Shown here in pieces: positions 1-6,461 of a stretch of 6,566 nucleotides of DNA. The position numbers and the translations under genes are program-made. The stretch's first letter is position 1. Each line of letters opens with the position of its first letter. Below the pieces are notes generated by a model. The model saw only the letters and a program-made list of their open reading frames with translations, did no database searches and was not told the origin of the DNA. The stretch lies in contig JAAZBQ010000320.1 of assembly GCA_012513725.1 (NCBI GenBank), positions 1 to 6,566 on the forward strand, written 5' to 3'. The stretch is from Chloroflexota bacterium (GTDB lineage Bacteria > Chloroflexota > Anaerolineae > UBA1429).

Positions 1-256
1 CCACCAGTCCCGGCCCCAGCTCCACGCTCAGGGGGGCCCCGGTGCCGTACACCGCGTCGCCCGGGCGGATGCCCGTCGTATCCTCGTAGACCTGGACGGT
101 GGCCACGCCCTGGCGGATGCCGATCACTTCGCCCACCAGGCGGTCGCTGCCCACCTGCACCTGCTCCATCATCTGCGGCGCGCCCGTCAGCGCCGCGCGC
201 ACCACGGGCCCGCTCACCCAGGTGATCTCGGCGACGGTGCGATCGGTGTCACTCAC
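1..256 (-). CDS. atpA: A/V-type ATPase catalytic subunit A, N-terminal part (truncated by window edge)
   Basis: Catalytic, nucleotide-binding subunit of the soluble A1/V1 head, which alternates with subunit B and makes or hydrolyses ATP. Only the first 85 codons are in the window; the P-loop and catalytic domain lie beyond position 1. The visible part is the N-terminal beta-barrel domain: SGPVV at residues 15-19, VYEDTTGIRPGD at 56-67 and PLSVELGPGL at 75-84, all typical of A subunits. The start is a GTG at 256-254, five bases after GGAGG (266-262). It overlaps the end of the subunit E gene by 8 bp, which suggests translational coupling. No ATG fits as well, because the Met pair at residues 29-30 falls inside the conserved barrel. 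Seen: barrel motifs and start. Known: the family role. Inferred: the rest of the gene is intact outside the window. Confidence 0.95.
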   Translation of the reverse strand, partial: MSDTDRTVAEITWVSGPVVRAALTGAPQMMEQVQVGSDRLVGEVIGIRQGVATVQVYEDTTGIRPGDAVYGTGAPLSVELGPGLV

Positions 257-935
257 GGCGGCCTCCCTCGCGACCGGTGGAGGTCGCCGGTTCGGGCTCC
301 CGGGCGTCCTCCAGGATGCGCTCCACCTCGTCGCGCAGGATCCGCCGGGCGACGGCCAAGCGCTCGTCCCAGGAGTTGTCCACCATCTCGCGAGAGCCCA
401 ACTTGTGGGCCACCACGCCGCCCATGGCCGGAAGGTCGTCATCGAGGAGTTCAACCTCCTCCACGCCATAGCGCGCCAGGGTCTCGTGGAGATCGTCGAG
501 GAACCGGAGGGTGACCAAGGGGCGGTCATGGGCCGCGACGGCCAGCTGCAGGCGCCAGTCGCGCCCGGCGAGCTGCGCTGCAGCGTCGACGATCAGGTGG
601 GCGATGGTGCGGCGCCGCGCGTCGTCGGACCCCTCCGCCAGCGCCCGCAGGCGCTCGGCCGCGCGGTCCCACAGGGCGTCGAGGACGTCCTGGTGGCGGC
701 GAACCGTCTGCTGTTGGGCGGTCAGCCGGGCCTGCGCCAGGGCTTGGCGCTCGCGATCGGCGAGCGTCGCCTCGCTGCGCTGCAGGATGCTCCGGCGCTG
801 GACCTCGGCATCGGCCTCGGCCTCGCGCAGGATATGCTCTGCCTCGTCGCGGGCCTCCATCACGATGTTCAGCGCTCGCTCCCGCGCCTCGCGATGCAGT
901 TGCGAATCCAGACCGCTTCCGATCACTCGAACCAT
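249..935 (-). CDS. atpE: A/V-type ATPase subunit E (peripheral stalk)
   Basis: Peripheral-stalk subunit that pairs with the H/G subunit and ties the catalytic head to the stator. The product has 228 residues, close to the usual 180-230. Residues about 10-110 are a charged, Ala/Glu/Arg-rich helix of coiled-coil type. Residues about 111-212 form the globular C-terminal domain, with GGV at 172-174 and DNSWDERL at 186-193, matching the conserved D-N-S/T-x-x-x-R-L signature of AtpE. The tail (213-228) is low-complexity and charged. The ATG at 935 is chosen because GGAGG lies 6 bases upstream (946-942) and because it overlaps the subunit F stop in a TGATG arrangement. An in-frame upstream ATG at 1085 would only translate antisense-like residues across subunit F. 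The stop overlaps the start of subunit A by 8 bp. Confidence 0.93.
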   Translation of the reverse strand: MVRVIGSGLDSQLHREARERALNIVMEARDEAEHILREAEADAEVQRRSILQRSEATLADRERQALAQARLTAQQQTVRRHQDVLDALWDRAAERLRALAEGSDDARRRTIAHLIVDAAAQLAGRDWRLQLAVAAHDRPLVTLRFLDDLHETLARYGVEEVELLDDDLPAMGGVVAHKLGSREMVDNSWDERLAVARRILRDEVERILEDAREPEPATSTGREGGRRE

Positions 936-1249
936 CACGATCCTCCGAGGCGTACGCCGACGACGCGCTGGACGAACTCGTGCAGCGAGGTCGCTGCGCG
1001 ATCGGGCTTCCCGGGGCCGGGGATCTCGACCACCAGGGGCGTGATGCTGCTGACCTTGAGCTCGTCGATGCGCAGGCGCGCCCATCCGGCGACGTCGCGC
1101 GTTACCAGGAGAAGGCCGATGCTGGCGTCTGCCAGGGCCTCATCCAGCGCGAGCCGCAGCTCCTCTGCGTCATGTACGGCGCGCCCGTCGACGCCCACCA
1201 GAGAGAAACCCAGTGTGGCGTCCTCGTTGCCGACTACCCAGATGCGCAT
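935..1249 (-). CDS. atpF: A/V-type ATPase subunit F (central rotor stalk)
   Basis: Small central-stalk subunit that binds subunit D in the rotor and modulates catalysis. The product is 104 residues, the normal length. It begins with a beta strand and the family pattern G-x-E-D-A-x-x-G-F-x-L-x-G at residues 7-19, followed by an acidic helix (28-41), a second strand with GLLLVTRDVA (45-54) and a third with PLVVEIPGP (71-79), consistent with the CheY-like fold of this family. The ATG at 1249 is 21 bp after the K stop. Its ribosome site is modest (an AAAGG-like run about 12 bases upstream), so it may depend on coupling to the K gene. The stop shares one base with the E start (TGATG at 937-933). 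Confidence 0.92.
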   Translation of the reverse strand: MRIWVVGNEDATLGFSLVGVDGRAVHDAEELRLALDEALADASIGLLLVTRDVAGWARLRIDELKVSSITPLVVEIPGPGKPDRAATSLHEFVQRVVGVRLGGS

Positions 1250-1270
1250 GGATTGGTGGCGCCTTTCCGC

Positions 1271-1702
1271 TCAGGCGTTCAGGATGATGAACGACACGAT
1301 CAGGCCATAGATGGCGATGCCCTCGGCCAACCCCACGAAAATCAGCGTGCGGCCCAGGATCTCGGGCTTTTCGGTGATGCCGCCGATGGCCGCGGCGCCG
1401 GCGATCCCCACGGCGATGCCCGCGCCGATGCAGGCCAACCCGGTGGCCAGCGCCGCCCCCAGGGCCACTCCCGACGACGCGCCCTCGGGCGCTATGCCCT
1501 CCTGGGCCAGCGCGGGCAGCGGTGCGCCGAGCAGCACGCCGAACATCACGGCGCAGACGAGCAGCCCCAGGCCGTTGATCCCCAGGAGGCCGCTGACCAC
1601 CGCCCGCACGGCCAGCGCGGGCCGCTGAGAGCGGCGGGCGACGAACGTCAGCGCGATGCCGACGCCGATCAGTGCTGCCAGGGCGATCATCGCAGTGTCC
1701 AT
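1271..1702 (-). CDS. atpK: A/V-type ATPase proteolipid subunit K (c-ring) with N-terminal pre-region
   Basis: Rotor-ring proteolipid that carries the coupling ion across the membrane. The product has 143 residues. The C-terminal half (about 75-142) is a standard two-helix hairpin: a Gly/Ala-rich first helix (79-107), a short polar loop ITEKPE (109-114), and a second helix with GLAEGIAIYG at 124-133. Glu127 is the ion-binding carboxylate and Tyr132 is conserved. The position equivalent to the Na+-ligand Gln of the Ilyobacter F-type ring is Val98, so H+ coupling is more likely (inference). Before the hairpin lie two further hydrophobic segments (about 4-22 and 35-62) separated by the basic stretch RRSQR, ending in PALA at 63-66, which looks like a type I signal peptidase site. 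The mature ring protein could therefore be about 77 residues. A strong AAAGGAGA site sits 4-5 bases before the ATG at 1702. It follows subunit I by 27 bp. Confidence 0.95.
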   Translation of the reverse strand: MDTAMIALAALIGVGIALTFVARRSQRPALAVRAVVSGLLGINGLGLLVCAVMFGVLLGAPLPALAQEGIAPEGASSGVALGAALATGLACIGAGIAVGIAGAAAIGGITEKPEILGRTLIFVGLAEGIAIYGLIVSFIILNA

Positions 1703-1729
1703 GTCTCTCCTTTGTTGTATGCCAACCGG

Positions 1730-3697
1730 TTACCGGGCCCGGGCCCAGGGGAGCTCGCACTCGACCCCGGGCAGGGTGAGGGGTTGAAAGGGGATGCCCT
1801 CGCCGGTAAAGAACTTGCCGAATAGCTCATAGTACTCGAGACGCAACGTCTGGATGCCGACGATCAGCCCCTCGAACCCGATGATGAACAGGTTGCCTAG
1901 GATGAGCACCGCGATGCGCGCCGGCCCGCCGGCCATGTCGGCGAGCAGCAGCACCACGGTGCTCAGGCCCACGTGCGCCACGGCAAAGGCGCCCAGCCGG
2001 ACGTAGGAGAGCGTATTGCTCACATAGGAGATGATCGCCTCAAAGAGCTCAAAGAACGACTGCACGAGACCCTCGGCAATGTTGCCGTGGAAGAGTGGGC
2101 GGCGGCCCGTCAGCAGGTTGGTGAGCGGATCGGCAAAGAAGAGCAGCAGCGCCATGAGCACCATCAGGAGGGCGAGCCACCCCGGAACGCCGGCTCCCGT
2201 CGCCACCAGCAGGATGGCCCCCAGGAGCGACCAGTACAAGAGGATGCCGACGATGCCGTACCGATCGACGATCGCGCTCCGGAACCTGCCCCGTCGCACG
2301 GCCGTGATCAGGTGAAAGGTAAACCCGATGTTCAGGAGCACCACGCCAAAGGCCACCGACGCCCCGAGCAGGGTGAATATATCGTTCAGGGGGTGCAGCC
2401 ACAGCGCCGGGATGATGTCCTCCACGCCGAACACGCTGCCGAACAGCAGCCCGAACGCCGCCGACGACAGGCCACAGGCCACCAGGATGCTGCCCATGGT
2501 GGCAAACCGGGCCAGTGCCGGCACCACCCGGAGCGCAGCCAGGGCGCCGATTGCGGCCAGCACCAGGCCGTGGCCAAGGTCTCCGAACATCACCCCGAAC
2601 ATCAGCACAAAGGTAACCGCCAACAGCGGCGTCGGATCGAGTTCCTGGTAGCCCGGGATGCCATAGGTGGTCACCAGCGACTCCAGCGGCCGCAGGATGC
2701 GCATGTTCCGAAGCAGGGTGGGCACCTGACGGTCGGCGCCGGGGGAGTACGGCGAGTTCTCCTCAAAGGTCACCCGGCCGCCGGACACCGCCTCCACCTC
2801 GGCGCGGAGCCTCGGCACCTGGTCCTTGGGAACCCAGCCGGCGATCAGGTAGACCCGTCCCCGGTGGCCAAAGTGCGACAGCGCCTCGGCGACCGCCTGG
2901 TCGCCCAGCACCCGGGTGTGCAGCATCTGGATCTCCGGCGCGGCCTCGGCCACCAGCGCCTCGCGCTGCTGCACGATCTCTCGCAGCAAGGCGCGGGAGT
3001 CGTCGATCCGCTGTCGGACCTGGTCCAACACCTCCTGGGCGGTGCCGCTGAACTCCTCGGGGATCTCCAGCCGGTCCAGAAAGGCGCTCTCCAGCGCCCG
3101 ATCGAGGATCGCGGCCTGATCCTGGGCGCAAAAGGCAAAGATGAGCACCCGGTCGCCGTAGCGGTGCACCGGCATGATGGTGTAGGGGATGCGGTAGAGG
3201 CTGGTCTCCACCCGGGCCAGGTTCTCCATCGGCATCGTGCCGGCGACCAGGTGCAGGTGGCGCAGCTGGCGCAGGTCGTTGATGCTCACGGAGAGGGGAG
3301 CCAGGAGTTCCATCGACTTGGCCGTCAGCTCCCAGCGCTCCAGTTCACGGCGCAGGCGGGTCTCCTCGCTGCGCAGCGCGCGCGCCCGGGTCTCGATGGC
3401 CTGGAGTTGCTCCTCGACGCGGGTCAGGTCGCCGACCGGATCCAGCGGCTCCGTGCAGGCCCGCAGGTCTTCGGGGATGCCCAGCGTCTGCAACAGGTCG
3501 CGGACGCGACGGGCCTGGGTGGCGTACGCCGATATCCGCCCCGTCCACTCGGTGCCCACGTCCTCGGCCCACTCGCCGAGGGTGTTCACGTCGAGCAGGT
3601 GCATGATGCCCATCTCGGCGATGGTTTGCGCCACCGGTTCCACGTCCCCTTCCAGGACGAATATATCGACTTCGGACATCTCCGCGGGCACGAACAT
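1730..3697 (-). CDS. atpI: A/V-type ATPase subunit I (a-type stator/ion channel subunit)
   Basis: Membrane stator subunit that forms the ion half-channels next to the K ring. At 655 residues it has the normal length. Residues about 1-330 are cytoplasmic, with helical coiled-coil stretches near 55-130 and 225-260, and contact the peripheral stalks. The hinge motif YGIPGYQELDPTP at 345-357 leads into about eight membrane helices (roughly 357-620), starting with MFGVMFGDLGHG (366-377). The channel arginines are visible: Arg567 in SYVRLGAF and Arg619 in TLRLEYYE, equivalent to the paired essential arginines of yeast Vph1, together with Glu609. The N-terminus matches the family (a MxVP-type start followed by a ferredoxin-like strand). 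The ATG at 3697 is 3 bp after the C stop, with AGGGAG six bases upstream; a second ATG at codon 7 is possible but less likely. Confidence 0.96.
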   Translation of the reverse strand: MFVPAEMSEVDIFVLEGDVEPVAQTIAEMGIMHLLDVNTLGEWAEDVGTEWTGRISAYATQARRVRDLLQTLGIPEDLRACTEPLDPVGDLTRVEEQLQAIETRARALRSEETRLRRELERWELTAKSMELLAPLSVSINDLRQLRHLHLVAGTMPMENLARVETSLYRIPYTIMPVHRYGDRVLIFAFCAQDQAAILDRALESAFLDRLEIPEEFSGTAQEVLDQVRQRIDDSRALLREIVQQREALVAEAAPEIQMLHTRVLGDQAVAEALSHFGHRGRVYLIAGWVPKDQVPRLRAEVEAVSGGRVTFEENSPYSPGADRQVPTLLRNMRILRPLESLVTTYGIPGYQELDPTPLLAVTFVLMFGVMFGDLGHGLVLAAIGALAALRVVPALARFATMGSILVACGLSSAAFGLLFGSVFGVEDIIPALWLHPLNDIFTLLGASVAFGVVLLNIGFTFHLITAVRRGRFRSAIVDRYGIVGILLYWSLLGAILLVATGAGVPGWLALLMVLMALLLFFADPLTNLLTGRRPLFHGNIAEGLVQSFFELFEAIISYVSNTLSYVRLGAFAVAHVGLSTVVLLLADMAGGPARIAVLILGNLFIIGFEGLIVGIQTLRLEYYELFGKFFTGEGIPFQPLTLPGVECELPWARAR

Positions 3698-3700
3698 GGC

Positions 3701-4777
3701 TTACTCCCTGCGCCGGACAAGGTGCTGCTGGATGAGGTCCGGGCCCCAGCCCATGGCCTTGGCCTCCAGCAAGGTGACAATATCGTTGGCCTCGAGTTCC
3801 TCCAGGACCAGGTACCCGATGATGGCCCCCAACTTGAACGGGTAGCCGCTCATCTCGCGGCGGGCCAGTCCGCGCCAGTGGCGCTGCAGCGCCATCTCCA
3901 GCGCGGGAACCCGTGCCTCGGGGCTCTGCAGCCCGTCCAGGCCGGAGAGATCCACCCGGCCTGCGCCAAAGACCTGATCCACGACATCCTGGGGCGCAGC
4001 GCCCAGCGCGATCCGGCGGATCAACGCCGTGTCGGTGCGCTCGGTGTGCCACAGGGTATAGTTGACGATCTCCTCGGCCGAGAGGCCATAGTACTCTCGA
4101 TGCCGATAAGCCCATAGGATGTTCAGGATATCCAGCCAGGTGCCGAACACCCGGCGCGCATCGTCCTCGTCGGCGCCGCCCAGGTCGTGGATGGCGGCGG
4201 CGAGGTCGCGGTAGTAGCGGATGTCCAGCGCGACCTCCAGCGGGAACAGCGACCGCTGCCGCTCGTACGCCGGAAAGGCGTTGCGTAGCGGGTTGATATA
4301 GTGGGTGTCGCGGAGCCGATCCACCAGGCCCGATACGCTGGTCTCGTGCACGAGGGCGTCCCAGGGCAGGCTGGCGTACTCGCCCAGTGGCACGAGTAAG
4401 CGCTCGATCTCTTGCGGCGCCAGCCCCTGGTCCACGCCGCGGAACACCGCCTTTAGGTTCTCCAGCTCGTAATGCTGCCACCAGACGTAGATAATCTGCC
4501 GGACGCCACCGCGGGTCAGCTGCATCGCGCGGCGGCTGTTCTCGGCGGCGCGCGCCAGGAGGCGCCGCTCGAGGCGCTCTAGGCTCAGGCGGCCCGTCTG
4601 CTCTACGGCCACGATCGCGTCACCATAGTCGGTGCCGCGCAGGAGCGACAGCGCCGCGGCCAGCGAATCGCTGCCCAGGAGCGCCGTCCAGGCGTCCTCG
4701 TCGAGGAGCCGCGAGTATAGCCCGCGGACCCGTGCCGAGGAGGCCGCGTAGCGGGCGGCTTCCAGGCCGGTGGCCAC
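3701..4777 (-). CDS. atpC: A/V-type ATPase subunit C (socket linking rotor stalk to membrane ring; V-ATPase d homologue)
   Basis: Funnel-shaped, non-membrane subunit that couples the central stalk (D/F) to the proteolipid ring. The product has 358 residues, near the usual 320-360, and is mostly helical with no membrane segment. Family signatures are YELENLKAVFRG at 103-114, EVALDIRYYRDL at 181-192, DILNILWAYRHREYY at 216-230, and the C-terminal YPFKLGAIIGYLVLEELEA (312-330) running to NDIVTLLEAKAMG (331-343). The start is GTG (4777-4775), one base after the H stop, with a GAGGGGG ribosome site about six bases upstream. This gene sits between the H/G-like gene and subunit I, whereas in the classical archaeal operon C follows E. 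Confidence 0.94.
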   Translation of the reverse strand: MATGLEAARYAASSARVRGLYSRLLDEDAWTALLGSDSLAAALSLLRGTDYGDAIVAVEQTGRLSLERLERRLLARAAENSRRAMQLTRGGVRQIIYVWWQHYELENLKAVFRGVDQGLAPQEIERLLVPLGEYASLPWDALVHETSVSGLVDRLRDTHYINPLRNAFPAYERQRSLFPLEVALDIRYYRDLAAAIHDLGGADEDDARRVFGTWLDILNILWAYRHREYYGLSAEEIVNYTLWHTERTDTALIRRIALGAAPQDVVDQVFGAGRVDLSGLDGLQSPEARVPALEMALQRHWRGLARREMSGYPFKLGAIIGYLVLEELEANDIVTLLEAKAMGWGPDLIQQHLVRRRE

Positions 4778-4778
4778 G

Positions 4779-5138
4779 CTAGGCCCCCTCTCGCAGGGTC
4801 ACCACGTCCACCACGTATTCGACCGCCTCGTCGAGGCGCTGGCCGGCGCGCTGGACCCACTCTTCGGCCACGCGGGCGGCCTCGTCCAGGATGGCCTGCG
4901 TGCGGGCGTCCAACGCGGCCTGACGGCGCTCGGCGGTGGCCTGCGCCTCCCGGCGCGCGGCCTCCAGGGCGCTGGCGCGAATCTCCCGGGCTCGGGCGCG
5001 GGCCTCTTCGATCGTCTCCTGCGCCTCGGCCTCCGCATCGCGAAGCATGGCCTCGGTGCGGCGCTCGAGGGAGAGCACCTGCTGCAGTGCGTCCTCGGCC
5101 CCCGCAGCCTCGTCCGATTCGCGGTATGTGTCTTCCAT
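4779..5138 (-). CDS. atpH: A/V-type ATPase subunit H/G-like (peripheral stalk coiled coil)
   Basis: First gene of the ATPase operon. The 119-residue product is almost entirely a charged Ala/Glu/Arg-rich helix (about 15-107) with coiled-coil spacing, the size and composition of the archaeal H (bacterial G) subunit that pairs with E in the peripheral stalk. Low-complexity helices of this kind are hard to assign by sequence alone, so the call rests on length, composition and position at the head of the operon. The short tail VVDVVTLREGA (109-119) resembles the hydrophobic C-terminus seen in this family. The ATG at 5138 has GGAG seven bases upstream (5149-5146). It is separated from subunit C by one base. 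Confidence 0.85.
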   Translation of the reverse strand: MEDTYRESDEAAGAEDALQQVLSLERRTEAMLRDAEAEAQETIEEARARAREIRASALEAARREAQATAERRQAALDARTQAILDEAARVAEEWVQRAGQRLDEAVEYVVDVVTLREGA

Positions 5139-5373
5139 GCACCATCTCCAGGCCGCTACACGGCGGCAGGCTCCGGCCCAACGGCACAGGCCGAACGGGT
5201 TCCGGAGCAGTGTCCGAGCGGGATCCCTACGGGAGGGCAGCGTGGCAGTACTCGACGACGAGCGGGGTCAAGCGGAAGGGTGCCAGCCTACCTCCGGGGA
5301 ACACTCGGAGGGCAGCCTTGTTGCGTGTGGGTCCGGGCGACATCCATCCCTACGTCCCAGGGAGAACCTTATC
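5139..5373 (-). promoter_or_regulatory. Long 5' leader of the ATPase operon with several hairpins and short direct repeats
   Basis: About 235 bases between the predicted start of transcription and subunit H, with no convincing gene. It contains a 6-bp stem with 9-base loop (5291-5296 with 5306-5311), a 7-bp stem enclosing about 25 bases (5170-5176 with 5202-5208), and a small GCCG/CGGC hairpin (5152-5155 with 5161-5164) directly 5' of the ribosome site. GGAGGGCAGC occurs at 5232-5241 and 5307-5316, and ATCCCTACG at 5223-5231 and 5346-5354 (plus-strand reading). I recognise no known riboswitch or T-box motif. A regulatory role is inference only. Confidence 0.3.
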
Positions 5374-5379
5374 GCACCC

Positions 5380-5408
5380 AGTATAGGACGATCCCCCCGA
5401 CGAGGCAA
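5380..5408 (-). promoter_or_regulatory. Candidate sigma-70-type promoter of the ATPase operon
   Basis: On the minus strand TTGCCT (5408-5403) is followed by a 17-base spacer and TATACT (5385-5380), matching the -35/-10 consensus at 4/6 and 5/6 positions with ideal spacing. It lies downstream of the transporter gene and points into the ATPase genes. Transcription would start near 5373, giving an untranslated leader of about 235 nt. Seen: the hexamers and spacing. Inferred: activity. No clear terminator separates it from the transporter gene, so some read-through is also possible. Confidence 0.6.
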
Positions 5409-5446
5409 TCACGGCGGAGCGAATGTCGCGCCCTGGATCCGCGGCG

Positions 5447-6322
5447 CTAGGAGACCAGCGCCACCCCCGCCACCGTCACGGCCGTCCCCAGCATCACCGC
5501 GCGGGTGGGCCGTTCCTTCAGGAACATGGCCGTCAGCGGGATGGCAAAGAGCGGCGAGGTGGAGGTCAACACCGCCGTGCGCGTCGGCCCCAGCGAGGCG
5601 ATGGCGGCGACGAAGAGCAGGCTGCCCAATCCCCAACCGACCAGCCCGCCCACGATCATGGTGACCCACTCCCGGCGGGAGAGGGCCAGCAGGGCGCGCC
5701 CGCTACGGCGCACGGCCACCAGCCCCCAGAACATGAGCGCCAGGGCCGGGATGCGGATGGAGGATACGACGATGGGGTCCACCCCCTGGGCTCCCGGGCC
5801 CAGCATGATGGCCGACGCGGCCCAGCAGGTGGCAGCCAGCATGGCCAGGCCGATCCCCACCCGGCGGGCGGGGCTCCCGATGGTCAGGTCCTCGACGCTC
5901 GTGGGCCGGCTGATGAGCATGACGCCGCCCACCACCAGGCCGAGGCCCAGCACCAGGTCCCAGGTGACCGCCTCGCGCATAAAGAGAATGGCCAGTAACA
6001 GGGTGATGGCGGGGTAGGTGCCGGCGATAGGGTAGGCCCGCGAGAGGCCGATCCGGCTCATGCTCAAGACGTAGAGGCTATCGCCGAGGCCGCCGCCCAC
6101 CGCCATGCTGCCGACCATGAGGAGGACGCCCTCGGTGGAGAGGTCCCGGTAGCCGGTGCTCCGGCCGGTGGCCACCGCGACGGCCAGGAGGGCCAGCCCG
6201 GCGATCAGTGCCCGGGGGGCATTCAGCGTAAAGGGGTCCAGCTTCCTGGAGAGGTCCTTCATCGACACGGACCCCGCCGCCCAGCACAGCGCGCACAACA
6301 ACGCCAACCCGACACCTGACAT
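5447..6322 (-). CDS. EamA/DMT-superfamily permease (two EamA domains)
   Basis: Inner-membrane transporter of the drug/metabolite transporter superfamily; the substrate cannot be read from the sequence. The product has 291 residues, the usual length, with about ten hydrophobic helices in two homologous halves: EamA domain one at about 2-138 and domain two at about 154-290. The repeat is visible as SRAYPIAGTYPAITLLLAIL (94-113) ending at Glu117, against TRTAVLTSTSPLFAIPLTAM (247-266) ending at Glu270. A charged linker (about 138-156) joins the halves. The start is the ATG at 6322, with a GGGAG site four bases upstream. An in-frame ATG at 6436 is rejected because it lies upstream of the predicted -10 box and adds a polar, non-family N-terminus. 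It is followed by the ATPase promoter region; no functional link to the ATPase is evident. Confidence 0.9.
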   Translation of the reverse strand: MSGVGLALLCALCWAAGSVSMKDLSRKLDPFTLNAPRALIAGLALLAVAVATGRSTGYRDLSTEGVLLMVGSMAVGGGLGDSLYVLSMSRIGLSRAYPIAGTYPAITLLLAILFMREAVTWDLVLGLGLVVGGVMLISRPTSVEDLTIGSPARRVGIGLAMLAATCWAASAIMLGPGAQGVDPIVVSSIRIPALALMFWGLVAVRRSGRALLALSRREWVTMIVGGLVGWGLGSLLFVAAIASLGPTRTAVLTSTSPLFAIPLTAMFLKERPTRAVMLGTAVTVAGVALVS

Positions 6323-6420
6323 GCCACTCCCGCGTTGAACGGACGACCCCGTTGCGACATCTGCCAGTACGACGCATTGACAGGCCTCGCGGCGGAAACC
6401 GCCCGTTCGACCGCGGCCGT

Positions 6421-6449
6421 ATGGTAGGCGAAACATCGCCTCGCGGCAA
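6421..6449 (-). promoter_or_regulatory. Candidate promoter of the EamA/DMT transporter
   Basis: Minus-strand TTGCCG (6449-6444), a 17-base spacer and TACCAT (6426-6421), each 4/6 to consensus. The start of transcription would be near 6414, leaving a leader of about 90 bases that holds a GGCGG-AAA-CCGCC hairpin (6391-6403). The spacer between the two boxes contains an inverted repeat AGGCG-N6-CGCCT (6426-6441), a possible operator. Activity is inferred. Confidence 0.4.
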
Positions 6450-6461
6450 GCGGCGCTTGCC
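6445..6461. repeat. Inverted repeat GGCAAG-N5-CTTGCC spanning both divergent -35 boxes
   Basis: A perfect 6-bp inverted repeat with a 5-base spacer lies between the divergent transporter and reductase genes. Each arm supplies most of the -35 hexamer of the promoter reading outward on its own strand. It could be an operator for a dimeric regulator acting on both genes, or simply two similar -35 boxes placed back to back. Confidence 0.45.

Noticed and set aside
99..1310. A 403-codon plus-strand open frame opposite subunits A, E and F.
   Set aside because: It crosses three well-supported minus-strand genes, has no ribosome site and gives a low-complexity product.
1973..4117. A 714-codon open frame on the plus strand opposite subunits I and C.
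   Set aside because: It is a codon-bias shadow of GC-rich genes: the product is His/Gln/Arg-rich with no family features, and the minus strand encodes clearly conserved ATPase subunits here.
5204..5221. A stretch resembling the 5' end of a tRNA-Ser (GGAGCAGTGTCCGAGCGG).
   Set aside because: No matching acceptor 3' strand, anticodon stem or T-loop (no TTCGANTC-type sequence) follows.
5262..5290. A plus-strand stretch, GGTCAAGCGGAAGGGTGCC, resembling the signal recognition particle RNA tetraloop region.
   Set aside because: Only the base next to the GGAA loop pairs, and the conserved AGCAG side of the internal loop is missing.
5409..5446. Expected terminator after the EamA transporter.
   Set aside because: I see no GC stem followed by a T run on the minus strand here, so no terminator is called.
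6377..6382. A perfect TTGACA on the plus strand.
   Set aside because: No -10-like sequence occurs 16-18 bases downstream, where the bases are GC-rich.
6323..6436. An extended N-terminus for the EamA transporter from the ATG at 6436.
   Set aside because: The added 38 residues are polar and not family-like. The ATG lies upstream of the predicted -10 box, and the ATG at 6322 has a good ribosome site and starts directly with the first helix.
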